Positions 1-7,742 of a stretch of DNA of 14,932 nucleotides are shown piece after piece (position 1 is the first letter of the stretch; each line of letters opens with the position of its first letter). The DNA is from Chth-196 sp044376515 (GTDB lineage: Bacteria > Verrucomicrobiota > Verrucomicrobiia > Chthoniobacterales > Chthoniobacteraceae): NCBI GenBank assembly GCA_044376515.1, contig JBILKV010000100.1, forward strand, positions 1 to 14,932, written 5' to 3'. The translations under genes and the position numbers were made by a program. A model generated the notes under the pieces. It searched no databases, had not been told where the DNA came from, and saw nothing but the letters and a program-made list of their open reading frames with translations.

Positions 1-1147
1 TCCGCGCCGGGGGATGCGCGTTGGCCTTGGTGATCGCGGGCCAGCCGTCCTTGACGTCCCACCAGATAATGTTTCCGTCCTCCCCGGCCGAGGCGAGCAT
101 CTTGGAATCCGCCCGCCAGTCCAGCGCGCGAATGGAGGCCTTGTGCTCGTTCAGGCTCAGCAGGATGCGTCCACTCGAAGCCTCCCAAAGGTGCAGTCCT
201 CCCGCACGGTCTGCGGTGGCCAGCGTCTTTCCATCCGGACTGAACGAGACAGCCATGATCCAGTCGGTGTGTTTCTGGATTTTGTAGCGGAGCTTGCCGT
301 TGCTGGTGTCGTACACCTTCACGAGCTTGCCGGAACCGCCCAGCGCAACGCTCTTCTGGTCGGCGCTCAGGTCTGCGGAAAGCACCGCGTCCACCTCGTC
401 GCCGATGCTGGAGAGACGCCTGCCGGTTTTGACATCGAAGAGCACCACTTTGCCCGATTCGACGGGACGTCCCCCCGCAACCATCAGCACCGTGCCGTCG
501 CGGCTGAAACGTAGCAGGTGGGGCTCCCCCTCGGGAAACGGCAACCGACCGGCTTCCTGCTGGGTCTCAGCGTTGAGCAGGCGCACGTGTTCCTGGCCCG
601 CCACCGCCACCAGAGGGGCCCACGGACTGGCGTCGAGGGTCAGCACCTGCATCGGACGCTGCAACCGCGGGAGTTTGACCTCGGGTAGGACCCCGGGCAT
701 GGCGGGTTCGGCGGGTTTGAGTCCCGCGCCAGCCACCGGTTTGAAGCTCAGGTCGCGCTCGGCGACCATCGACTTGCTGCCGGAATTCTCGCGCAGGCCG
801 GCGTCAATCCACCGCTGGATCAACGTGATCTGCGCCTGCGGGAGCATGGCTTTTTTGGGCGGCATCCGCGCACCATCGTCGGGATCCGTGATTACCTTGA
901 AAAGGAGACTTTGACTGGAACGCCCCGCGACTACTGCGGGTCCTCCGCTGCCACCCTTCAGCGCACTTGCGTGGGTTTGCAGATTCAAATCCGCCTTCTG
1001 CTCGTCCTCGCCGTGACACTTTAGACAGTGCTCGCGGAGGATCGGTTTGACGTGTTCTTCAAAGTTGACCCCGTCGGGCTCAGCGGCGTCCAGACGCGGT
1101 GAAACCAAAGCAGCGAGTAAAAAGAAAAACCTGCGAGGGATGGGCAT
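1..1147 (-). CDS. Secreted PSCyt1-type cytochrome c / WD40-repeat protein (C-terminus off the left edge)
   Basis: This is a partial gene: 382 codons are open from ATG at 1147 to the window edge with no stop. Residues 1-22 form a signal peptide (two Arg, then a Phe/Leu-rich core, ending near DAA), so the product should be exported. A haem-binding CLKCH motif lies at residues 41-45, followed by a conserved MPPKK at 95-99 that could supply the axial Met. This is the layout of the planctomycete cytochrome c (PSCyt1) domain. From about residue 165 the protein becomes WD40-like, with FSPDGKTLATA near 302-312 and SAGEDGNIIWWDV near 353-365. It starts 12 bp after the stop of the FecR/LamG gene and is therefore the third gene of the sigma-factor operon. 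Such proteins are common in Verrucomicrobia and Planctomycetes, but the substrate is unknown. No clear Shine-Dalgarno sequence precedes the ATG. The domain call is firm and the role is not known. Confidence 0.9.
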   Translation of the reverse strand, partial: MPIPRRFFFLLAALVSPRLDAAEPDGVNFEEHVKPILREHCLKCHGEDEQKADLNLQTHASALKGGSGGPAVVAGRSSQSLLFKVITDPDDGARMPPKKAMLPQAQITLIQRWIDAGLRENSGSKSMVAERDLSFKPVAGAGLKPAEPAMPGVLPEVKLPRLQRPMQVLTLDASPWAPLVAVAGQEHVRLLNAETQQEAGRLPFPEGEPHLLRFSRDGTVLMVAGGRPVESGKVVLFDVKTGRRLSSIGDEVDAVLSADLSADQKSVALGGSGKLVKVYDTSNGKLRYKIQKHTDWIMAVSFSPDGKTLATADRAGGLHLWEASSGRILLSLNEHKASIRALDWRADSKMLASAGEDGNIIWWDVKDGWPAITKANAHPPAR

Positions 1148-1159
1148 GGGGAATCGGGG

Positions 1160-2794
1160 CTAGATTTTTGGCATCGGCACCTTGAGTGGCGGATTTTCAC
1201 GAGACCACAGCAGACTGGGCCGACCGCTCTCAGTCAGGGCCGCCACCTCTGCTGGGGAAAGAGCCCGGTTCCAAACAGCCAGTTCGTCCACCAAACCACG
1301 CAGTGCACGCGAGGAGTCTTCGCGGGAATAGCCGGTGCTGTTAAACCAGTTTCCCAGTCGGCAGAGTCCCGGTTGCAGCCGGGTTTCGGTTCGGTCCAAA
1401 CCGGACTCGAGCACCGTCAGGCCGTTGACGTAAATCACGTGCCGGCGCTGCGGCAGCGACAACACCGACACCACGTGCACCCATTTGCCAAGCGGAACGG
1501 GGTTGCCCACCCAGCGCTGGTTCGGACGCCCCACGCCCAACATGCCGCCCCGGGGCAGCCCCAACCGGTTCATCTGGAAGTGAAGGTCTCCGGGGTCGGA
1601 TCCATTGGAGTTGAGGATCGCGTTCATCTCGTGCTCAAACCGGTCCACCTTCATCCAGACAGCCACGGACAGCTCCGAGTGTTCGCCCGGGATCTCCAGC
1701 TCCACAAAGTCGCTGTCCCGGTCAAACCAAAGTGCCTGCTTGCCGGGCCAGCGTCCGGTCGCCCAACGCGCCCCCGCGATCCGACCGTCGGGCACGCCGT
1801 TGGATCGAGCCGCGTTGACCAGTTGCGAGGCGTTTCCCCCGCGTTCAAAGGCATACCACGCAAGGAGACCGGGATCCGCCAGACGCTCCCGCCGCTGCGC
1901 CGCCCAACGCAGGTGTCCAATCCCTCCCGGCGACGGAAACTCGCCCACGTCGATGTCTGAAACCTCCTGCACCTGCCCACCGCGGTAGACCACCGAATCC
2001 CCCACAAAGGCGCTACGCATGAGCGCTCCCGCGGCGTCGGCACTGCGCAGGTTCACCTGCCCGTCGAAGACATGCATCTGAGTTTCGCCCGTCGATGCGC
2101 TCACGCTCAAACCGAACTCGGTGCCGACGTCCTCATACGCCACTTCGCGTGTCACCACCGTAAACCCGTGGGCGGTTGGCGGAACAATCGCCCGCACCCG
2201 GCCCGAGTCGAGGTCGGTCCGGAACGGGTCCCGGATTTCAAACTTGGCCGGTCCTTCCACGATCAGATCCGCACCGTTCACATAACGAAGGTGGATCGTA
2301 CCGGACAGCAGTTCGTAGGTACCCGGATCAAACCGCACCTCGCCGGGTTGTCGCGGACGCACGAAGACCGCTCCGGCCTCGTCAACAAGCATAGCCGTCA
2401 CAGGTTCCGCCGCCGCCAGCCGCATCCGGGCACCCACGGGCTTTTCAGAGGAGCCTCGCGGCAACGCAAACGAGAAGCCTGCCACAACGCACGCTGCCGC
2501 CGCTACCGCCCACGGCAACCATCCCGGCGCCACGGCCCTCGAACGTGGAGCGTCAGGAGCCGTGGAATCTGTGGAGCAAACGCCGCAGCCGTCCGCCATA
2601 GCCGGGGTAAAGTCTCCGGCGCTCGCCGCTGCGAGGGCGATGGCACTCAACCCCTCCTCCAGTTCGGCAAGCGAACGCAGCGCGGCCCGCAATTCGGGCT
2701 CCCGCTCAAGACGCTTCTGGAGGTGTTCGAAAGCCTCTTGCGTCAGCCGCCCATGACGCCACTCATCCAGAAATTCGAGGTCGCGCGTCCTCAC
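1160..2794 (-). CDS. Membrane FecR/LamG-domain protein, probable anti-sigma regulator
   Basis: The product is 544 residues. The GTG start at 2794 is chosen because it overlaps the sigma-gene stop (GTGA) and has GGGGAGG seven bases upstream. Longer in-frame starts would overlap most of the sigma gene. Residues 1-60 are a charged helical segment, as expected for a cytoplasmic sigma-binding region, but there is no HxxxCxxC zinc motif; the only Cys pair is CGVC at 70-73. A single membrane helix lies at about 91-110. The outer part has a FecR-like region at about 130-270 (VEGPAKFEI, GTEFGLSV, HVFDGQVNL) and a LamG jelly-roll at about 310-520 (LAWYAFE, WMKVDRF, HVIYVNG, LVDELAVWNRALSPAEV). FecR proteins relay envelope signals to ECF sigma factors, and LamG folds often bind glycans. 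The most economical reading is a membrane regulator of the adjacent sigma factor. Direction of control and ligand are inferred. Confidence 0.85.
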   Translation of the reverse strand: MRTRDLEFLDEWRHGRLTQEAFEHLQKRLEREPELRAALRSLAELEEGLSAIALAAASAGDFTPAMADGCGVCSTDSTAPDAPRSRAVAPGWLPWAVAAAACVVAGFSFALPRGSSEKPVGARMRLAAAEPVTAMLVDEAGAVFVRPRQPGEVRFDPGTYELLSGTIHLRYVNGADLIVEGPAKFEIRDPFRTDLDSGRVRAIVPPTAHGFTVVTREVAYEDVGTEFGLSVSASTGETQMHVFDGQVNLRSADAAGALMRSAFVGDSVVYRGGQVQEVSDIDVGEFPSPGGIGHLRWAAQRRERLADPGLLAWYAFERGGNASQLVNAARSNGVPDGRIAGARWATGRWPGKQALWFDRDSDFVELEIPGEHSELSVAVWMKVDRFEHEMNAILNSNGSDPGDLHFQMNRLGLPRGGMLGVGRPNQRWVGNPVPLGKWVHVVSVLSLPQRRHVIYVNGLTVLESGLDRTETRLQPGLCRLGNWFNSTGYSREDSSRALRGLVDELAVWNRALSPAEVAALTESGRPSLLWSRENPPLKVPMPKI

Positions 2795-3324
2795 GCGTTT
2801 TCCTCCCCGTTTGCCAGTCCCAGTTCCACGCAGCGCTTCAGTTCGAGGCGCAAACGCCTCAGCATCTGGTAGAGCGCGTCCTCCGACTGGCCGAGATGCT
2901 CGGCCAGGGCGCGGGTCGTGCATCCCGGCGAATAAACCTGCATGAGCAGTTGCCTGCGCGGGCCCGGTAGCTTTTCGAGGCAACGTTCCAAAAGCGACAG
3001 TCGTTCGGCACGGACTTCGCATTCCATCCCGGCCTCATAGATGATTTGTTCCACAAGAGACTCGCTGAGCACAAAACGGTCACGGGCCTTCGCCCTCCTG
3101 AACTTGAGCACCTCGTGCCGCGCGATCATGCACGCCCACCGACCGAAGCCGGTCGGGTCGGTCAGTGTGTCAAATTTGCGCCACGCCACGAGGCTGACCG
3201 CCTGCATGATCTCGTCCACATCCTCCGCCCGGAACACGACCGCCCGGATGGCAGCGCGCACCACGGGTTCATGGCGTAGAAGCAGCAGGATAAAGGTTTC
3301 GTGACTCGACTGGGGGCGGTCCAT
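2791..3324 (-). CDS. ECF RNA polymerase sigma-70 factor, Rhodopirellula/Verrucomicrobium type
   Basis: The product is 177 residues from ATG at 3324. An upstream in-frame TTG at 3381 was rejected because the family usually begins just before the region corresponding to SHETFILLLLRHEP. Region 2 covers about residues 10-80: AEDVDEIMQAVSLVAWRKFD resembles the core-binding helix, and FGRWACMIARHEVLKFRR is the typical end of region 2 in this subfamily. Region 4 covers about 107-165, with LPGPRRQLLMQVY followed by a helix-turn-helix (TTRALAEHLGQSEDALYQMLRRLR). It should direct RNA polymerase to a small regulon under control of the overlapping FecR/LamG gene, whose GTG lies within this gene's last codons. 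Regulation may include a hairpin just upstream of the ATG. The family assignment is firm; its signal and targets are unknown. Confidence 0.92.
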   Translation of the reverse strand: MDRPQSSHETFILLLLRHEPVVRAAIRAVVFRAEDVDEIMQAVSLVAWRKFDTLTDPTGFGRWACMIARHEVLKFRRAKARDRFVLSESLVEQIIYEAGMECEVRAERLSLLERCLEKLPGPRRQLLMQVYSPGCTTRALAEHLGQSEDALYQMLRRLRLELKRCVELGLANGEENA

Positions 3325-3337
3325 CTTCACTCGGTAC

Positions 3338-3357
3338 ACTCCCGATGACGCGGGAGT
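3338..3357 (-). promoter_or_regulatory. Perfect 7-bp inverted repeat in the leader of the sigma gene
   Basis: ACTCCCG and CGGGAGT are separated by six bases, and the repeat ends 13 bases before the sigma-factor ATG. In RNA it would form a GC-rich hairpin close to the ribosome-binding area. In DNA it could serve as a dyad operator. No convincing promoter could be assigned next to it, so its function is a guess. Confidence 0.3.
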
Positions 3358-3424
3358 CTGACACAAAATTTTCAAAAGCAAGCCACTCCCCTGAACATCC
3401 CCTGCGCGCCTTACGGAACTTTGA

Positions 3425-3733
3425 AACTGGTCCCCAATCTGCCACCTCTCTCTTGGCGGCGACGCGTTTGAAATCCAGACGCACGGGAACCAACGGGGAA
3501 TTCTTCCCGGGACTATCGCAGATTTCCCCCACCTCCCCTCCCCGGAGGAACGCCAGAAGCTTGACTCTGGGGAACACGCGCATCGGGAGGATTATCATCT
3601 GAGCACGGGCGACAAAGGCATCCTCCTCATCGGGTCCACGTCCCGAGGCGTCCACCATGCGGTGTGGGACCTGCTTGCTCGGACGGGCTACCGCCAGTTT
3701 TTCCCAGACTCCGCGTGGGAAATCGTGCAATCT
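3425..3733 (+). pseudogene. Remnant of a second DUF4838 gene (N-terminal segment only)
   Basis: This stretch was called gene-less but reads as a coherent protein in frame: GDAFEIQTHGNQRGILPGTI, ADFPHLPSPEERQKLDSGE, then GILLIGSTSRGVHHAVWDLL and ARTGYRQFFPDSAWEIV. The last part matches, block for block, the intact neighbour's FIHGEGEGVRYAVSELLEQQ and GVRWFAPGDLFTVLP. The earlier GILPGTIADFPHL matches the neighbour's PIVLGSLADVHTP. This is the N-terminal glucuronidase-like part of a DUF4838 protein. It has no usable start codon (the first in-frame candidates are CTG 3599 and GTG 3662), a TGA at 3422-3424 closes the frame upstream, and the rest of the protein is missing. The frame stays open straight into the intact gene. 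It differs too much from that gene to be a recent copy of it, so it is probably the stump of a diverged tandem paralogue. The left boundary is uncertain, and homology is clear only from about 3455. Confidence 0.75.
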
Positions 3734-3760
3734 CAACAGGCTCACCCCCATTCACAAAGA

Positions 3761-6085
3761 ATGTCCCTGCCCCCCTTGTCATTCCTCAAGCGGCTTCTTC
3801 TTCTCGCCGCGGTCCTCTGCTGCACGGTTTCCGATGCCGCCACCATCGTTCGGGAGAAACAGCCTACGGCCGTCATTTTAATTGCCCAACAAAGCAGCGA
3901 GCAGGAACGCCTAGCCGCGCAGGAACTCGGCAACGTGGTGTCCCGAATCGCCGGCGCCCAGATCCCCACCGAAAACATTTCCAGCGGTGAGCTGAAAATT
4001 TTTCTGAAGAGCACCCTGCAGAAGAATCAGGTTCCAATCGTTCTGGGATCGCTCGCGGACGTCCACACTCCTCTCACGACCCCGCTGGCCCGGGGCGGCT
4101 TTGTTTTAGAGGTCACTGACGAAGCCATCTTCATCCACGGCGAGGGAGAGGGGGTGCGCTACGCTGTCTCAGAGTTGTTGGAGCAACAAGGGGTGCGCTG
4201 GTTTGCCCCGGGAGATCTCTTCACGGTCCTTCCCTCCCTGACCAGTATTCACGTTCCCAATCAGTCGCTGAAGCAGGAACCCTCGTTTTCATCGCGCTGG
4301 TTTCAAATGCCGGACAAAGACTGGCAGGTCCGCCTCCGATGTGGTGGAGACACCTTTCCGGGCGCACACGGGCTTCCGGTTCCGAGCGCCTCCCTGAACA
4401 AAGCAACGGGCCAAATCGCACCCGCTGAAAACGCGGACCTTTTCTCGCTGGTCGCCGGAGTCCGGACGCTCCGCCAACACTGCATTTCAAACCCACGGCT
4501 CCTCGACTGGGTGGTTGAATCCGTGCGCAAGGCCCGCGCGAAAGGGGACGGTCCGGTAATCGGGATGGGACCCAATGACGGCCGCGGATTCTGCGAGTGC
4601 GACAACTGCAAAAAATTGGACGGAACCGACTTTGATCCGTTTTCGAACGAGCCGAGTATGACGGACCGTTACATCTGGTTCTTCAATCAGGTTCTGGAAC
4701 GCGTCACCCCGGAGTATCCCGACACGCGAATCGCCTTCTACATTTATCATTCCTACATGCGGCCGCCGGTCCGATGGAAACCGCACCCGCAAATCATGGG
4801 AGCGCTCGCTCCGATCGGTCTGGATCGCGTGCACGGTTTCTCCAATCCCCTTTCCCCGGAACGCCATTACGCCCACTGGCTCTACTCGGCCTGGTGCAGC
4901 CTTCTCCCGGAGATTTACGATCGCGGCTATTGGAGCAACCTCGCCTGCCCCGGATTCCCGTTTCCGATCGTCCACCGACTCCGGGATGAAATACCGGCGT
5001 GCAAAGCGCTGGGGCTGCGCGGTTGGCGCGTGGAAACCTTTCCAAACTACGCCTCCCAACTGCCCTCGCTCTATATTGCTGCAAAACTGATGTGGAACCA
5101 CGAAGCCGACGTGGACGCCCTTCTCAAGGACTTCCATGCGCACTGTTTCGGGCCGGCGGCCGCCCCCATGGCTCGCTACACCACACTGATGGACAATGCC
5201 GTGCGCGACTCGGACCACTGTACCGGGTCTGCCTGGGACATGCCGTTCTTTTACCCTGCGGCCACGCAAAGCGCCGCCAACGCCGCACTCGCTCAAGCAG
5301 CCGCGCTCGCCGCCGAAAGTCCCTACAAAGAGCGGGTCGCAACCATCACCCGGACCTTTCGTTTATTGGAGGAATTCATCCGCATGAGGAGCGCGCTCTC
5401 TGCCAGCGATTTCCCGGCGGCCGCTGAATCGCTCAAGCGCATGGATGCACACGCTTCGGAACTCATGGAGACCAAACCCGTGCCGATGCTTTCCGCCGGC
5501 CGCTTCAGCACCTACGTCAACTACATGCGACGCTTCTTCCGTCCCGCCACCGAGGATGGATTCAAGCGGGTTTCTGGCGGGAACCGGCTGGTCGCAGCGG
5601 CGAAGGATCTCTGGGATTTTCAAATCGACCCTCTTCGACTCGGGGAAACGCTCGGCTGGTGGCGCCCCGAAGTGCGGGGTGGCAACTGGCAGCAGATTCG
5701 CTCGACCAGCTCTTCGTGGAGCAACCAGGGCCTCCGCTATTACAAGGGCCTGGCATGGTACCGGCAGACGGTCCGCGTTCCGGACGAATTCGCAGGAAAA
5801 CGCATCTTCCTCTGGTGCGGTGGCGTCGATGAAAAGGCAAAGATATGGCTCAACGGAACCCCCGTTGGGGTCAGTCATGGAGCCGCTTTTTACCCCTTTG
5901 AATTGGACGCCACTCCATCGGTTAGGGTCGGTGAAAACGTGATTACCGTCTGTGTGGTCAATGAGGTGGTGAATGAACTGGGCACAGGAGGCATCGTTGC
6001 TCCCCTTTTTCTCTACGCACCGGCAGACGGGCCCAATGCGCGGATCGATAACGGAAAGTTCGAGCTCAAAGCCACCTTTCCCTGA
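3761..6085 (+). CDS. Secreted DUF4838-domain protein with C-terminal carbohydrate-binding-like domain
   Basis: The product is 774 residues. ATG 3761 is chosen because it opens a clear signal peptide (LKRLLLLAAVLCC, cleavage near residues 24-27). Upstream in-frame codons belong to the DUF4838 remnant. Residues about 28-160 resemble the alpha-glucuronidase N-terminal fold, with GVRYAVSELLEQQGVRWFAPGD at 131-152. The DUF4838 core follows at about 170-470, with the Cys cluster FCECDNCKKLD at 277-287 and conserved YIWFFNQVLERV, FYIYHSYMRPP and WRVETFPNYAS blocks. A helical segment spans about 500-600. The tail, about 630-750 (WYRQTVRVPDEFAGKRIFLW, AKIWLNGTPVGV), resembles the sugar-binding domain of family 2 glycoside hydrolases. 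It probably acts on or binds glycans outside the cytoplasm, but enzyme activity is unproven. It converges on the aldose epimerase gene. The Shine-Dalgarno sequence is weak. Confidence 0.9.
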   Translation: MSLPPLSFLKRLLLLAAVLCCTVSDAATIVREKQPTAVILIAQQSSEQERLAAQELGNVVSRIAGAQIPTENISSGELKIFLKSTLQKNQVPIVLGSLADVHTPLTTPLARGGFVLEVTDEAIFIHGEGEGVRYAVSELLEQQGVRWFAPGDLFTVLPSLTSIHVPNQSLKQEPSFSSRWFQMPDKDWQVRLRCGGDTFPGAHGLPVPSASLNKATGQIAPAENADLFSLVAGVRTLRQHCISNPRLLDWVVESVRKARAKGDGPVIGMGPNDGRGFCECDNCKKLDGTDFDPFSNEPSMTDRYIWFFNQVLERVTPEYPDTRIAFYIYHSYMRPPVRWKPHPQIMGALAPIGLDRVHGFSNPLSPERHYAHWLYSAWCSLLPEIYDRGYWSNLACPGFPFPIVHRLRDEIPACKALGLRGWRVETFPNYASQLPSLYIAAKLMWNHEADVDALLKDFHAHCFGPAAAPMARYTTLMDNAVRDSDHCTGSAWDMPFFYPAATQSAANAALAQAAALAAESPYKERVATITRTFRLLEEFIRMRSALSASDFPAAAESLKRMDAHASELMETKPVPMLSAGRFSTYVNYMRRFFRPATEDGFKRVSGGNRLVAAAKDLWDFQIDPLRLGETLGWWRPEVRGGNWQQIRSTSSSWSNQGLRYYKGLAWYRQTVRVPDEFAGKRIFLWCGGVDEKAKIWLNGTPVGVSHGAAFYPFELDATPSVRVGENVITVCVVNEVVNELGTGGIVAPLFLYAPADGPNARIDNGKFELKATFP

Positions 6086-6102
6086 AGGCTGCCCAGCTCG
6101 CT

Positions 6103-6117
6103 TGCCTCACCGAGGCA
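6103..6117 (+). terminator. Short hairpin after the DUF4838 gene, possible terminator
   Basis: TGCCTC and GAGGCA form a perfect 6-bp stem with a 3-base loop, starting 18 bases after the DUF4838 stop codon. No T-run follows, so it is not a classical intrinsic terminator. Its place between convergent genes is the main support. Confidence 0.25.
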
Positions 6118-6210
6118 TCGCCCTGCTCTTCACGTCCGGTCCCGAATCGCTTCCATCGTTCCGGGTCCCGAGATCAAGCGGTTGGCGACAATCTGCCCCG
6201 CTTTACCGCC

Positions 6211-6246
6211 CAGAGGAGCCCACCGTGCATGCGGTCCTTTCCTCTG
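6211..6246 (-). terminator. Nested inverted repeat after the aldose epimerase gene, possible terminator
   Basis: The outer arms CAGAGGA (6211-6217) and TCCTCTG (6240-6246) enclose a smaller ACCG/CGGT stem (6222-6225 with 6232-6235). The structure begins 16 bases past the aldose epimerase stop. There is no T-run on either side. It may stop or pause convergent transcription. Confidence 0.3.
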
Positions 6247-6261
6247 TGCAGGAATCTCCGG

Positions 6262-7428
6262 TCAGTGCTTTACACGGAACTGAAAAACCGTGGTGCTCTT
6301 GAGCACATGCCCGGGTCTGAGGATGGAACTGGGGAAGTTAGGTTGATTGGGCGAGTCTGGGTAGTGCTGCGTTTCCAAGCAGAACCCGGAGCGCTTCGGG
6401 TACGGTAAACCAACCTTGCCCCTGAGAGTGCCGTCAAGGAAGTTTCCAGAGTAAAACTGCACTCCCGGCTCGGTCGTCAGGATGGTCAGGACGCGGCCCG
6501 ACTCGGGTTCATGAACGGTTGCCGCGGGGAAGAGCTGCTTGCCGAAGAGGCGGGCGAGGAACGGGCGCTTGAGCACGTAGTTGTGGTCGTAGCCGCCGCC
6601 CAGCTTGATCTGCTCGTCGTCCCCCTCGATGCGGGCGCCAACCGGCGTGGGGGTGTTGAAATCCAGCGGGGTGCCGGACACAGGCCGGAGTTCGCCAGTC
6701 GGAATCATCGCCTTGTTCACGGGGGTGAACTTGGCAGCCGAAATGCTCAACTCATGATGGAGGATGTCACCGTTGCCTTCGCCCCTGAGGTTGAAATAGC
6801 TGTGTTGGGTCAGGTTCACGGGGGTGGCCTTGTCGGTGGTCATTTCGTAGTCAACGCGCCACTCGTTGTTGTCGTTTAGCCAGTAGGTGACTCTGGCGTT
6901 TAAATTGCCCGGGTAGCCTTCCTCTCCGTCCTTGCTCAGGTAGGAAAAACGCACCCCCTGCTCTCCGTGGTGCACAAGGCCCTCGGCCTTCCAAACCACC
7001 TTGTCAAAGCCTCGAATTCCGCCATGCAGCGAACACTTCATGCCAGGCGCCCCGTTGTTCTGCGCAAGCGTGTACTCCTTCCCATCCAGAGTGAATTTTC
7101 CACTGGCGATCCGGTTGCCGAACCTGCCAACGATTGCTCCGAAGTAAGGAGACGCCTTCTCGTAACGGCCTACCGTTTTGTAACCCAGCACAATGTCGGC
7201 GGATTTGCCGGTCTTGTCCGGGGTTTCCAAACTGACGACGGTGGCGCCATAGGTGATGGCCCGCAGCGTCACACCATTTTTGTTCCTGAGGGTAAAGGCC
7301 TCGACGGGGAGACCGTCTTTTGTTTTCCCAAAAGACTCGGCCAAAGGCGCTTCAGCGCCGACTGCAGCCAGGGTCGATGCCACGAAGAGCGTGCAGACAG
7401 AAACAGAGAGGGGGTTCTTGATTTTCAT
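6262..7428 (-). CDS. galM: Exported aldose 1-epimerase (mutarotase)
   Basis: The product is 388 residues from ATG 7428, chosen because it begins a signal peptide (KIKNPLSVSVCTLFVASTLA, cleavage near GAEA at about residue 26). A GTG at 7446 would only add six residues in front of it. The enzyme interconverts alpha and beta anomers of aldoses. Family landmarks are in order: GRFGNRIASGKF at 101-112, HGG at 135-137, the catalytic-type His in NLTQHSYFNL (His209), GYDHNYVL with Asp281, PGVQFYSGNFLDG at 321-333, and the catalytic-base motif LETQHYPDSPNQPNFPS with Glu352. The length is normal for the family plus a signal peptide. It lies tail to tail with the DUF4838 gene, suggesting processing of free sugars outside the cytoplasm. 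Identity as a mutarotase is firm; the preferred sugar is unknown. Confidence 0.93.
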   Translation of the reverse strand: MKIKNPLSVSVCTLFVASTLAAVGAEAPLAESFGKTKDGLPVEAFTLRNKNGVTLRAITYGATVVSLETPDKTGKSADIVLGYKTVGRYEKASPYFGAIVGRFGNRIASGKFTLDGKEYTLAQNNGAPGMKCSLHGGIRGFDKVVWKAEGLVHHGEQGVRFSYLSKDGEEGYPGNLNARVTYWLNDNNEWRVDYEMTTDKATPVNLTQHSYFNLRGEGNGDILHHELSISAAKFTPVNKAMIPTGELRPVSGTPLDFNTPTPVGARIEGDDEQIKLGGGYDHNYVLKRPFLARLFGKQLFPAATVHEPESGRVLTILTTEPGVQFYSGNFLDGTLRGKVGLPYPKRSGFCLETQHYPDSPNQPNFPSSILRPGHVLKSTTVFQFRVKH

Positions 7429-7742
7429 GTTTGAGGGGCGTTCCACCCGAAAGTCTTCCGCCGGAACCTTCCCAAGATCAAGCCGCGCCCGACGTGCAAT
7501 CCAAGAAAATGCTCAGGGCGAACGTTGCGCGATGCAACCCGACCGGGCCAAACGGGTGCCAAAGCACTCGTCCGAGGAAAGGAAATCTGGCGGTCGAGTT
7601 CGGCGGGGTTGGTGCCGGCGGTCCCCCCGGAACCGCGTGCGCGTCTTCCCTCGGTTGCGCCGTTCTCCCGAACCAGTCGGGCGGCCATCCGGAGGGCTTG
7701 TCTCAGCGCTCTGGGCGAGGTAGGCTTGTCGATTCGCCCCGC
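7429..7742. other. Intergenic region between divergent genes, no gene recognised
   Basis: These 314 bases separate the aldose epimerase gene (leftward) from the glutaredoxin gene (rightward) and should hold both promoters, but no convincing -35/-10 pair was found. Three small inverted repeats are visible: GTTGC/GCAAC at 7524-7538, CGGGTGC/GCACTCG (one G-U pair) at 7553-7570, and CCCGA/TCGGG at 7667-7681. Open frames here have no recognisable protein motif. No tRNA, RNase P, SRP or tmRNA signature was seen. Confidence 0.4.

Noticed and set aside
2072..2872. 266-codon open frame on the plus strand
   Set aside because: It is antisense to the FecR/LamG gene, whose membrane helix and domains are clear. 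It has no recognisable protein features.
2795..3022. N-terminal extension of the FecR/LamG protein to a start at 3022
   Set aside because: It would overlap most of the sigma-factor gene. The GTG at 2794 has an ideal ribosome-binding site and the GTGA overlap.
7553..7600. Possible RNase P RNA, suggested by a GAGGAAAG string
   Set aside because: The remaining conserved RNase P elements, including an ACAGAA-type segment, are missing and there is too little room.
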